DNA of 64,000 bases from a virus: positions 1 to 64,000 of the IMG/VR virus record IMGVR_UViG_3300008448_000045; one strand, given 5' to 3'. The notes below the pieces were generated by a model. It was not told the origin of the DNA. It saw only the letters and a list, made by a program, of their open reading frames with translations, and made no database searches. Positions within the stretch are counted from its first letter, which is position 1. Each line of letters opens with the position of its first letter. Position numbers and translations under genes: made by a program. Below are positions 53,903 through 61,281 of this stretch, in pieces.

Positions 53903-54525
53903 GCTACTTCTTTAGCTTTTTTCTTTGTTGGTACTAATTCTTCTGCTTTGCGACGAAGTTCTGCAGCTTGTTTACTAAGTTTGTCTGCTTCGCTTCGGAA
54001 TTGTTTAGCTTGATCTTCTGAAGTTAAATTTACAGATTCGCTAGTAGACTTAGTGTTAGTAGTCTTTGTTGTAGTAGCTGCTGTTGCGTTTTCTGGTACT
54101 TCACTAATTAGCTGTTTCTTTTTATCTTCATCGCTTGGCTGAACATGTAGTTCGTCAACAGCAATGCCTCTTTGTTCTGCTATTAGTTGATTAAGCTCTG
54201 ATAGCACTACCGCTACACCAGGAACTGGAGTCATTTCTACTGCAGTAGTTGGCACTTTAATTAACCGACCTGTTGCATGTAAGTTTGGTAACATTCGACT
54301 TCCGTCTGGAAAGAATGATCGATCTAATGCTTCGCCAAATTCGTAAGATTCCTGTGCCATAGGCCCATCGACTAAATTAATAATTGCATTATGTAATTCG
54401 TCTGGTAGGCTTTCTGTTGCAACAACTAAACAGCTATATGCATCTCCAGGTAAAGTACGAAACGCTACAAGAACTTTTTTTCCTGAAGCTATAATTCTAC
54501 CTACGTGTTTTAAATTTTGGGCCAT
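53899..54525 (-). CDS. Conserved phage protein with helical C-terminal tail, unknown function
   Basis: A 208-residue protein. The N-terminal domain (NLKHVGRIIASGKKVLVAFR, about 4-23; SFFPDGSRMLPNLHATGRLI, about 70-89) belongs to a family I recall in marine T4-like phages. The C-terminal third is Thr/Ala-rich, then a charged helix (DKLSKQAAELRRKAEEL) ending KKKAKEVA. AGGAGG within the end of the preceding gene serves as its ribosome site, so translation of the pair is coupled. Confidence 0.7.
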   Translation of the reverse strand: MAQNLKHVGRIIASGKKVLVAFRTLPGDAYSCLVVATESLPDELHNAIINLVDGPMAQESYEFGEALDRSFFPDGSRMLPNLHATGRLIKVPTTAVEMTPVPGVAVVLSELNQLIAEQRGIAVDELHVQPSDEDKKKQLISEVPENATAATTTKTTNTKSTSESVNLTSEDQAKQFRSEADKLSKQAAELRRKAEELVPTKKKAKEVA

Positions 54526-54526
54526 A

Positions 54527-54765
54527 TTAGCCTCCTGTTTTATTAGCTTCAGCTTGTTTTGACACTTGGTCTAAAAATGCTGTTAGCTTGTTATATGTTT
54601 GCCCCACGGCCATCATTTCATTTGGTTTAAAAGCACCTCTTGAACTAGCAATATCAATAATCACTTTCATAGCTTGAAGGTCACTAATGCTTAAATCGTT
54701 AGATTCTGCTGCGGGCTGCTGTTGTTCTGTGCCCGCTGGGGCCTGCTTTTCTGTTTGTTCAGACA
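54527..54765 (-). CDS. Conserved small phage protein, unknown function
   Basis: A 79-residue protein: a Gln/Ala/Pro-rich N-terminus, then LSISDLQAMKVIIDIASSRG (about 26-45) and YNKLTAFLDQVSKQAE, predicted helical. Family members occur in marine T4-like phages with no known role. I start it at the ATG at 54765, which has AAAGGAGAGACT just upstream. An in-frame ATG at 54859 lies inside the upstream gene and lacks a ribosome site. Confidence 0.7.
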
Positions 54766-54797
54766 TAGTCTCTCCTTTGAATAAACTGCTATTATAA

Positions 54798-55085
54798 TTA
54801 TCTCGTTTGTAAATACGGGCAAGCAATCGTGAAGAAACTGAGTTCCTTCTCACTTTCAAACCCTATATTAATTACGTAGACAAACGAGTTAGAATTATCT
54901 AATTCTAATCCTTGGCCAATATAATACCTATTGTTTAGATTATTTTTAATCCAGGAATTAACATTCTTAACTAAACTTGGCGTATATCTATCTATAGAAA
55001 TGTATTTAAAGTGCGGAGCAGCATAATTAACCCTCCGCACTTCAAAATAATTTAATGAATTTGGTTTTCCGTTCTTTAAAGCCAT
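54798..55085 (-). CDS. Small protein of unknown function
   Basis: A 95-residue protein starting MALKNGKPNSLNYFEVRR, with several Tyr/Asn-rich strands (NNLNNRYYIGQGLELDNSNS). No motif is recognised. Its ATG overlaps the stop of the VWA gene by one base, so it is co-expressed with it and might be an accessory of that system. Confidence 0.65.
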   Translation of the reverse strand: MALKNGKPNSLNYFEVRRVNYAAPHFKYISIDRYTPSLVKNVNSWIKNNLNNRYYIGQGLELDNSNSFVYVINIGFESEKELSFFTIACPYLQTR

Positions 55086-56272
55086 TACGCTGACTCTTTA
55101 ATTTTTTCGTAGTAAGCGTACTCGCCAAATGGAGGAACAACGGTATTATTTCCATGAATAATGAATACAGTATCACAATAGTTTTCATCACCCCAGCTAC
55201 CCCAAGGGTAACCATCAGTAAACATGATAAACTTCTTAGGTTGGATATTATTTTCCTTCATGTAATCCCAGTTAGCATCAAACTCGGTTCCACCCCCGCC
55301 GATAACTTCATAGTCGTCAAACTCGTCGGAATTGTATCCATTAAAGTCTGCTTCGTTATATACCCTAGTATCAAAACACCAAAGTTTCATATTAAAGTCT
55401 TTAAACTCTTGCATAATACCTTTGATTTCGCTAATGAAATCTTTAGCTTGCTCGTCTCCAATTGAACCTGACATGTCAATTCCTACACAGATGTCAATAG
55501 TAGTATCAAAATTTTGACCAGGCAAGACAGCGTTCATATGCCAACCTTTACGATTAGGCCGCATAAAAGTATAGTCATTTCGAATAGTACTTTGAATTTG
55601 CTGACGAAGAATTTCGCGCCAATTCATTTTAGGTTCGGTTAAATCTTTAATCATTCGAGCTACACTTGCCGGTACATTTCCTGCACCAGCGGCTTGCGCA
55701 GCTTGAATAACAGCCTCACGCATCTCGTCTCGAATTTGTTTAAGTTCTTCTTTGCTATATGAAGGCTTGTTACTTTTATTATCGCTATTACCCCAATCAA
55801 CGTGTTCGTCTAGAAGTTGGCCTAATGCAGCAAGTTCTTCCTCATCCATTTTGTCATAGATTTCGTCATACACTTGTTCAGCGCCCCAGCCGTAATACTT
55901 AGGGTCGTGAAAGATTTTAATGTCGGGGAGATTGTGGTCACCGATTCTATCTCGGACTAATTGTCCGTTAACACAATAATCGGCTGCAACATTCCAAATT
56001 TGACGATGCCTGCCTTCGTTTCTTCCCATATGGTCAAATACAGCATGGAGAATTTCGTGTGCAATAACAAATTCTACCTGCTTGGTAGTAAGAGGCTCAA
56101 AAAACTTACGGTTGTAAAAAATATGACGACCGTCAGTAGCAGCTGTTGGCAACCAATCGTCTGCTTCTTTAATTTGAAGTCTAGTAGCAAGATTACCAAA
56201 AAACGGATGGCGAAGCAATAAGCCAACCCTTGCAACAATAATTTTATCTACGACTGGATCTGAATGTCCCAT
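55085..56272 (-). CDS. VWA-like protein with HExxH metallopeptidase-like N-terminus (DUF2201 type)
   Basis: A 395-residue protein. The N-terminal region carries AHEILHAVFDHMGRN (about 71-85), an HExxH zinc motif, followed by WNVAADYCVNGQL. The C-terminal region is a von Willebrand A-type domain: GIDMSGSIGDEQ (about 264-275) supplies the DxSxS MIDAS motif, with GGGGTEFDANW (about 327-337) and FTDGYPWG (about 352-359) as later MIDAS loops. This layout matches the DUF2201 family, which is usually paired with a MoxR AAA ATPase; here that ATPase is the gene directly upstream. Together they may insert metal into, mature or remodel a target protein. The target is unknown. It has its own consensus promoter. 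Confidence 0.8.
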   Translation of the reverse strand: MGHSDPVVDKIIVARVGLLLRHPFFGNLATRLQIKEADDWLPTAATDGRHIFYNRKFFEPLTTKQVEFVIAHEILHAVFDHMGRNEGRHRQIWNVAADYCVNGQLVRDRIGDHNLPDIKIFHDPKYYGWGAEQVYDEIYDKMDEEELAALGQLLDEHVDWGNSDNKSNKPSYSKEELKQIRDEMREAVIQAAQAAGAGNVPASVARMIKDLTEPKMNWREILRQQIQSTIRNDYTFMRPNRKGWHMNAVLPGQNFDTTIDICVGIDMSGSIGDEQAKDFISEIKGIMQEFKDFNMKLWCFDTRVYNEADFNGYNSDEFDDYEVIGGGGTEFDANWDYMKENNIQPKKFIMFTDGYPWGSWGDENYCDTVFIIHGNNTVVPPFGEYAYYEKIKESA

Positions 56273-56300
56273 AGCATTTCCTTGTTTTTACAATGTATAT

Positions 56301-56329
56301 ATTGTAACAGGACCCGTAGGTCCTGTCAA
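56301..56329 (-). promoter_or_regulatory. sigma70-type promoter with palindromic spacer, for the VWA gene
   Basis: Minus-strand TTGACA (56324-56329), 17-bp spacer, TACAAT (56301-56306), 29 bases before the ATG at 56272. The spacer lies within a perfect inverted repeat (56307-56326). Confidence 0.85.
56307..56326. repeat. 8-bp inverted repeat inside the promoter, possible operator or hairpin
   Basis: ACAGGACC (56307-56314), 4-base loop, GGTCCTGT (56319-56326). In minus-strand RNA the loop is C(UACG)G, a very stable tetraloop. There is no U-tract, so it is a poor terminator. It may be a repressor site or a processing hairpin in read-through RNA. Confidence 0.7.
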
Positions 56330-56345
56330 TTGGTTTAGCACCAAA

Positions 56346-57437
56346 TTATTGCTTTTCAGTAGCGGCGGCAATGTACTTGCCAAACTTAGAATGGAACTCG
56401 TCAAAGCACTTAATCTCGTCCGGATCTAACGGCAACTTGTAAGTACTTAGGGCAAGTTTAGTGCCCATAATGACAAGCTCAGTTTCAAAATTATCCATCA
56501 TAAACTGGAAGAAGTTGTTAACTTGATCATTCCAATCTTTAGCCTTTTTGTCGCAACTATCTTTAAGCTCGTAACACAGGCTAACAGTCAAAGAGTACAT
56601 GGCACTAATTTCTTTAGTATCCATCTTCTTAACTTTGCCTTGAAGAATATCGCTAGGATTAGGCATCTTACTAGCTATCTTACGATGAGCCATAAATTTG
56701 ATAGCAAGCCCTTCACCAATAGCACCAGAGGTTAGGTCGGTTAGTGTATCAGCATCAGTATCGTCATCAATGAGCAATTCGCTAACAAATGACCAAGAAC
56801 GTGGAGTAGCAAATGCACGTGAGCTAGACTTGGGATCAAAGTCATACAAGTCTTTCTTAGCGAAGCTCAAAAATCCAACTACATCTTTATGGATCTTGTT
56901 CTCAGTAGCCCATTCAAACCAGTCATCCCAATCAACTGACAGTTCCAAGTGAACAAAACGGTTAGCCAACGGAGCAGGCATACGATATGTAACACCCTTG
57001 TCAGTTTCACGGTTACCGGCCGCAACAATCGCAACATTATCTGGCAATTCATAAGTGCCAACACGACGATTAAGAACAAGTTGATAAGCCGCAGCCTGTA
57101 CGCTAGGCGCCGCCGAGTTCATTTCGTCAAGGAACAAAACAATATGCTTATGCTTAGATGCAAAATCTTTGCTTGGCAATTCTGAAGGGGGTGCCCAACG
57201 CATAGTGCCGTCGTTTGAATCAAAATATGGAATACCTTTAATATCTGTAGGTTCCCACAAGCTCAACCGAACGTCAATAACGTGAGCATCTAGCTCAACA
57301 CCGAGTTGCTTGATAATATCGGATTTACCAATACCTGGGGGGCCCCACATAAAAATAGGACGCTTGTTTTTAAACGCCTTGCGTAGAGACTTTTTAGCGG
57401 CCTTGGGCCCAACGGTGCGGCTAATAACTTCGCTCAT
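56346..57437 (-). CDS. MoxR-like AAA+ ATPase
   Basis: A 363-residue AAA+ protein. Walker A is WGPPGIGKSD (31-40), Walker B is VLFLDEMNSA (about 100-109) and a sensor-1-like AAGNRETDKG lies about 147-156. RMPAPLANRFVHLELS gives the arginine-finger and MoxR-type region. MoxR proteins act as chaperones with a VWA partner, here the next gene downstream, separated by 73 bases with its own promoter. The same pair occurs in several T4-like marine phages. AAAGGA lies before the ATG, and a consensus promoter lies upstream. Confidence 0.88.
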   Translation of the reverse strand: MSEVISRTVGPKAAKKSLRKAFKNKRPIFMWGPPGIGKSDIIKQLGVELDAHVIDVRLSLWEPTDIKGIPYFDSNDGTMRWAPPSELPSKDFASKHKHIVLFLDEMNSAAPSVQAAAYQLVLNRRVGTYELPDNVAIVAAGNRETDKGVTYRMPAPLANRFVHLELSVDWDDWFEWATENKIHKDVVGFLSFAKKDLYDFDPKSSSRAFATPRSWSFVSELLIDDDTDADTLTDLTSGAIGEGLAIKFMAHRKIASKMPNPSDILQGKVKKMDTKEISAMYSLTVSLCYELKDSCDKKAKDWNDQVNNFFQFMMDNFETELVIMGTKLALSTYKLPLDPDEIKCFDEFHSKFGKYIAAATEKQ

Positions 57438-57487
57438 TTGATTTCCTTTAAAAAGTAAGGGGGGTTGAAATAACTTGCTATGTGCTT

Positions 57488-57516
57488 ATTATAAGCGAAG
57501 AAGTCTTAAAAGTCAA
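57488..57516 (-). promoter_or_regulatory. sigma70-type promoter for the moxR-like gene
   Basis: Minus-strand TTGACT (57511-57516), 17-bp spacer, TATAAT (57488-57493), 50 bases before the ATG at 57437 and just after the upstream gene's stop at 57525. Confidence 0.85.
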
Positions 57517-57524
57517 CTAGAATT

Positions 57525-57920
57525 TTAACGATCTAGCTCTTTTTGGCGTTCGTTCATTGCTTTAACTAGTCCAAATTTTCTAATATCGTCCGAGAACAAG
57601 TAAAGCTCAAAACTTTTACGTTCAGAAAATACAGTAATACTTTGGTTTGTTAAATAATATGGACAGTCTATATATCTTTCCAAAAAGATAATAGTTTGCG
57701 GACTTAAATCAATTGGCTCGGTAAACGGAACTTCATACATTCTAATGTTAAGCTCGTTGGTTAAAAACTCAAAACCATCTTCACTAAGTCTAAACGCATT
57801 CTTTTTGTTTACTCTATTGCTTTGCCACCATTTATGAGAGTACAGTTGTACATTGGCATCGTCAACACTCTTCCCCCATTCTTTTAAAAAAATTTTAGTT
57901 AGAGCATCTCGATTTATCAT
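57525..57920 (-). CDS. Conserved phage protein, unknown function
   Basis: A 131-residue protein of a family I recall in marine T4-like phages. It has a helical N-terminus, then KWWQSNRVNKKNAFRLSEDG (about 30-49), GFEFLTNELNIRMYEVPF and YIDCPYYLTNQSITVFSERK (about 83-102), where a Cys lies in a conserved beta region. It abuts the gene upstream (one base between stop and start). Confidence 0.7.
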   Translation of the reverse strand: MINRDALTKIFLKEWGKSVDDANVQLYSHKWWQSNRVNKKNAFRLSEDGFEFLTNELNIRMYEVPFTEPIDLSPQTIIFLERYIDCPYYLTNQSITVFSERKSFELYLFSDDIRKFGLVKAMNERQKELDR

Positions 57921-57921
57921 A

Positions 57922-58206
57922 TTAAGGTATGATAGTTCCAGTGGTTAATTTTACTACTTGAAAATCTTTGCAGCCAAATGTAAGGTTTAATTTTTTTGCT
58001 AAATTATGTGCGTGGCCTGGATTTGAAAAACTTACTTTTTTATATTTAGGTCCGGGGTAACTTGTCAAACTATTAGAACTTTTTAAGTTAAAAGGTTCGC
58101 CTTTATAGAAAACAGCCCAAATTGCATCAGCCTCTAAAATTTGTTCACTTTTATAGGTCTTTTTATCAATATGTTCTAATAGTATCTTAGGCTTTGGTCT
58201 ACTCAT
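57922..58206 (-). CDS. Conserved small phage protein, unknown function
   Basis: A 94-residue protein opening MSRPKPKILLEHIDKKTY, with EADAIWAVFYKGEPFNL and YPGPKYKKVSFSNPGHAHNL (about 54-73), a layout I recall from marine T4-like phages. I prefer the ATG at 58206 since relatives begin MSRPKP. An in-frame ATG at 58248, directly after the upstream stop codon, would add 14 residues and might be used by coupling. Confidence 0.65.
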   Translation of the reverse strand: MSRPKPKILLEHIDKKTYKSEQILEADAIWAVFYKGEPFNLKSSNSLTSYPGPKYKKVSFSNPGHAHNLAKKLNLTFGCKDFQVVKLTTGTIIP

Positions 58207-58248
58207 ATATACATAATCTCTTTGATTAACTACGTATATATTTAGCAT

Positions 58249-58497
58249 TTATTTGTTGGTTTCGAAACCACCACCGTCCATAGAAACAGATATAGTTTCT
58301 GTATTTGACGTTTGTTTTAATTGATTAAACATGGTTTCGTAGTCTTTATTAGACTTTTCTAACATTTCTAATAAAGCCAAGTTTAATAGCCGTGCTTGAA
58401 CAATTGGAATTCTTACTTCTTTAGATTGACTCAATTCTGCTGATCTTAATAACTGAGCAAATTGTGATAAAGGTAAAGTATTAATTTGATTTTGCAT
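58249..58497 (-). CDS. Small helical phage protein, unknown function
   Basis: An 82-residue protein, mostly helical (QFAQLLRSAELSQSKEV, ARLLNLALLEMLEKSNKDY), with a Gly-rich end (MDGGGFETNK). It overlaps the upstream gene by 17 bp. No function can be read. Confidence 0.65.
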   Translation of the reverse strand: MQNQINTLPLSQFAQLLRSAELSQSKEVRIPIVQARLLNLALLEMLEKSNKDYETMFNQLKQTSNTETISVSMDGGGFETNK

Positions 58498-58960
58498 TTG
58501 ATAGAATTGCCTTCATCTCAATTTCATTTTTAAAAGGTCCTTTAAACGGATACCGTTCAATAGTAATTGCTTTTGGGCAAAAACTTTTAACCCAACCTTT
58601 GTTAAATTTTATAATGTAATACCCTGCACAGTATAAACTTTTGCTAGCATTAGATTTAGTAAACAGCGGAAGTTTTCTTCTAACATCATACATAGAGTTA
58701 TAGGGTTTACAAACAGTTGGATACCCATGACACTCCTTTGGTTCAAGAGTTGTAACTTTAACTTTATCATTGGATAAAAAGAACCCGTTGCCAAACTGTT
58801 TTACAAGATCATCTTTTTTATTAAACATGACTTCGCCAGTAGTACTACTCAACACAAATTTATTATTTTCTTTTTTGTGTAAGGTGGCAACTTTTTCTCC
58901 GTCTTGTTCAATGATCCAAAACTTTCCTTCAACGATTGGTTTTGCATAAATTTCTGTCAT
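58481..58960 (-). CDS. Conserved phage protein, unknown function
   Basis: A 159-residue protein. The first half is beta-rich (EGKFWIIEQDGEKVATLHKK, about 11-30). The second half contains HGYPTVCKPYNSMYDVRRKL (about 78-97), LPLFTKSNASKSLYCAGYY and FNKGWVKSFCPKAITIERYP (about 119-138). These three Cys-containing, aromatic stretches recall a conserved marine T4-like family without assigned role. It starts with a 4-bp overlap on the preceding gene. Confidence 0.65.
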   Translation of the reverse strand: MTEIYAKPIVEGKFWIIEQDGEKVATLHKKENNKFVLSSTTGEVMFNKKDDLVKQFGNGFFLSNDKVKVTTLEPKECHGYPTVCKPYNSMYDVRRKLPLFTKSNASKSLYCAGYYIIKFNKGWVKSFCPKAITIERYPFKGPFKNEIEMKAILSNAKSN

Positions 58961-59454
58961 TGTGTTTCTCCTTTGTTAGGAAATGGCCATGCATTGCTAG
59001 GTTTTGGTCTAGTTTTAAGTTTAACATTTTCTTCGATAACTGTACCGTCGTCTTCACATAGATTGACTTGATATGGAGCAATGATATGTACAGCAGAATC
59101 TTCTTCCATCCAATCATGATCAGCATCATACACCCAACTTGCACCACCTTCATAGTATGAGTTTTTAATGTCTTCTTGTTCTTCTTCGTCGATATCATCA
59201 CTAAACTCAAACTCAATATTAATGCTATCGTCAAACTCACAACCCCAACCTGCATCTTGTCTAGTATACGCTACAGGATCACCTTCCCAAGGCAGATTAC
59301 AATCTAAATCTGCTTCAATAAAACCTTGTCCCCATCGATAGGTTTCGTCAATATTAAACCAGCTAATAGAACCATCTGCATTATTACGGTACATTTCTAC
59401 ATGCCATACAATGCTTTTCTTTTCAAGCGGTTTGATGAGATATACTTTAGACAT
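58957..59454 (-). CDS. Acidic conserved phage protein, unknown function
   Basis: A 165-residue protein, very rich in Asp/Glu (EFSDDIDEEEQEDI, about 85-98) and Trp (ISWFNIDETYRWGQGFIE, GASWVYDADHDWMEEDS). Its last third has the pattern W..D....W..EDSA....PY.V...DDGT, which resembles the end of the protein at 59599-60093, so the two may be distant paralogues. I start at the ATG at 59454, preceded by AAAGGAT; an upstream in-frame codon at 59499 would overlap the whole small gene before it. Confidence 0.7.
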   Translation of the reverse strand: MSKVYLIKPLEKKSIVWHVEMYRNNADGSISWFNIDETYRWGQGFIEADLDCNLPWEGDPVAYTRQDAGWGCEFDDSINIEFEFSDDIDEEEQEDIKNSYYEGGASWVYDADHDWMEEDSAVHIIAPYQVNLCEDDGTVIEENVKLKTRPKPSNAWPFPNKGETQ

Positions 59455-59599
59455 CGTCGTATCCTTTCCCAAATCCAATATAAACAGTAAAGAATCCAAT
59501 TAACAAATTAATCGATACTTCGTGCGGAAATCTATCAAAATATACTGCTAATCCAAGTCCTTTAGTAGTACTGATGCTAAAACGTGGCCCGCTTCCCAT
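59447..59599 (-). CDS. Small 50-residue protein with a hydrophobic segment
   Basis: A short frame starting MGSGPRFSISTTKGLGLAVY and ending IGFGKGYDDV. Residues about 30-44 (INLLIGFFTVYIGFG) could span or sit on a membrane. Its ATG overlaps the upstream stop (TAATG), and its end overlaps the next start by 8 bp, filling what would otherwise be a gap, both typical of a real gene here. The ending GFGKGYD recalls small proteins in marine T4-like phages. No function is known to me. Confidence 0.65.
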   Translation of the reverse strand: MGSGPRFSISTTKGLGLAVYFDRFPHEVSINLLIGFFTVYIGFGKGYDDV

Positions 59600-60093
59600 T
59601 ATTCTTCCTTAAATTCTATGCATTTTCCGTCTTCGTCGGCAATAACAATTTTAACTTGATTACCATTTTCGTCTTCAATAAGAATAGGACCCCAGCACCA
59701 TGCTTCGCTTTCGTCTAATATCCAACCTTCTTGATCCTCTAGAACTTCGTAAGCACTTTCTTCTGCAATGAGATCTTCTAATCGTTGAATTTCGTCGTCG
59801 TCCATTTCTTCAGGCCAGTCATAATCTTCCCAACAGCCGTCATTCATTCCTTCAAGTTCAGAACTTTCAATGTTAGGGCCTGATAGATTGTACATATTGA
59901 CACTATCTTTTCGACCATCTCCGCCCGGTACAAACTCGAACTCAAACTCTGGAGGATTATCATCAGATGTTTCAACATAAAAACTAGCCCAGCGGAAACC
60001 AGTTTTACGTCGAATAGTCATTCCATCTTTAGTATAAAGTTCGTGTTCTTCGCATGATTTTTTATAATAAGTAGAAATTTTCCAGTTAGCCAT
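59599..60093 (-). CDS. Acidic conserved phage protein, unknown function
   Basis: A 164-residue protein starting MANWKISTYYKKSCEEHELY, then RRKTGFRWASFYVET and a long acidic part (WPEEMDDDEIQRLEDLIAEE, about 96-115) before EGWILDESEAWCWGP and IEDENGNQVKIVIADEDGK. The end resembles the protein at 58957-59454. The ATG at 60093 has AAGGAAT six bases upstream; an earlier in-frame ATG at 60171 would overlap the preceding gene. The strong negative charge could suit a DNA mimic or protein inhibitor, but that is only a guess. Confidence 0.7.
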   Translation of the reverse strand: MANWKISTYYKKSCEEHELYTKDGMTIRRKTGFRWASFYVETSDDNPPEFEFEFVPGGDGRKDSVNMYNLSGPNIESSELEGMNDGCWEDYDWPEEMDDDEIQRLEDLIAEESAYEVLEDQEGWILDESEAWCWGPILIEDENGNQVKIVIADEDGKCIEFKEE

Positions 60094-60104
60094 ATTAATA
60101 TTCC

Positions 60105-60296
60105 TTAGTTGTCTAAGTCCATAGAATTCCATTCTTTGATCAGCGCAATTAATTCTTCTTCTGTATTGCACATAATCTTAGCGGTTTTCCAATCTTCTTT
60201 TTTGTCTCTGCCACCTATCTCAACCATCCAACCGTTATCATATCGATAGAGACTGATGTTCTCATTTACTTTTGTTAGTTTAGTTAATTTTGCCAT
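60105..60296 (-). CDS. Conserved small phage protein, unknown function
   Basis: A 63-residue protein starting MAKLTKLTKVNENISLYRYD, then NGWMVEIGGRDKKEDWKTAK and EELIALIKEWNSMDLD, a layout I recall from marine T4-like phages. The ATG at 60296 follows AAGGAG AATAAT. An earlier in-frame ATG at 60356 lies inside the RNase H gene and is unlikely. Confidence 0.7.
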   Translation of the reverse strand: MAKLTKLTKVNENISLYRYDNGWMVEIGGRDKKEDWKTAKIMCNTEEELIALIKEWNSMDLDN

Positions 60297-60297
60297 A

Positions 60298-61281
60298 TTA
60301 TTCTCCTTGGTATTTGGCTTGGAATGGTTCTGCATATTGCTGAACATTGTCTGCAACCTTTTTCATATCCCATGCATTACAGAACTTTAATAAACGAATA
60401 CCAACTTGTGTTACATCCTTAGGAACACAGTCGACTTTAATAGTTTTACTAATAAGTTCTTTAATGTTTTCTGGTTGATATTTTAGGTCAATTAATCGAC
60501 GATTGCGTTCGTAGTCATCTAAGACGCGATGCTCTGCACCTTCGTGGTCAACCCATCTCTGCAGCATGAGATTATTCCACGAATAGCCTTTGCTTTTACG
60601 ATCTTCGAACGCTTCAGTAAGACCCACTTTGTTTTTTGTGCCTTTAACACGCACACCCGGATACGCCGAGAAGACATTATCACTGGTATCACCACGCATA
60701 CACTTCTCAAACAATAACCATTCTGGGTGAACTTCTTTTGGTTCTTTTGTTTTTTTATCAACAACACGTTTACCCTTTGCATCAAAAATACCTTCGTGTG
60801 TAATATGATGTTCTTGTACACCATTATACTGGCTAACATTTGGAGCAATTAATTGATAAAAGTCGCTGTCAGTTGAAATGATTACGTGATTGTCATCGGT
60901 ATGACTTTGTATAAATCCAGCAATTAAATCATCTGCTTCTAGTTGTGGATGATGTAAAACTGTACAGTTAGTTTTTTCAATGATAAAGTTTTTAAATTCA
61001 TCAAATGCTTCCCAGAACAATTTATCTTCTTCTTGTTCTTTAACAGTCATAGCTGCACGAGTTTCGCTGCGATTACGTTTATAAGGCTCGTAAAAGTCCT
61101 TACGCCACGAACGACCTTCGAGGCAGAACACTACATGTTTCCCCTCAAAGTCATTCCATGCTTTTTTAATACTATTAAAGGTAATATGAAAAGCCATTCC
61201 TAGCTTAATATCACTAGATCCTTGAACAACATGTCTAGCACGAAAAAAAGTATTGGCTGTATCAACCAAAATATATGTCAT
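60298..61281 (-). CDS. rnh: RNase H / 5'-3' exonuclease, T4 Rnh-like (FEN family)
   Basis: A 327-residue FEN-type nuclease. MTYILVDTANTFFRARH (1-17) carries the first catalytic Asp; PQLEADDLIAGF (about 112-123) and IISTDSDFYQL (about 134-144) carry the acidic metal-binding clusters; MRGDTSDNVFSAYPGV (about 197-212) provides the later Asp residues and the start of the helix-hairpin-helix. The enzyme removes RNA primers and flaps from lagging-strand fragments. T4 Rnh has 305 residues. It overlaps the oxygenase-like gene by 4 bp. Confidence 0.92.
   Translation of the reverse strand: MTYILVDTANTFFRARHVVQGSSDIKLGMAFHITFNSIKKAWNDFEGKHVVFCLEGRSWRKDFYEPYKRNRSETRAAMTVKEQEEDKLFWEAFDEFKNFIIEKTNCTVLHHPQLEADDLIAGFIQSHTDDNHVIISTDSDFYQLIAPNVSQYNGVQEHHITHEGIFDAKGKRVVDKKTKEPKEVHPEWLLFEKCMRGDTSDNVFSAYPGVRVKGTKNKVGLTEAFEDRKSKGYSWNNLMLQRWVDHEGAEHRVLDDYERNRRLIDLKYQPENIKELISKTIKVDCVPKDVTQVGIRLLKFCNAWDMKKVADNVQQYAEPFQAKYQGE

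Noticed and set aside
54791-54819. TATAAT upstream of the gene at 54527-54765 as a fifth sigma70 promoter
   Set aside because: The -10 is perfect, but no -35-like hexamer lies 16-18 bases upstream and there is no extended -10.
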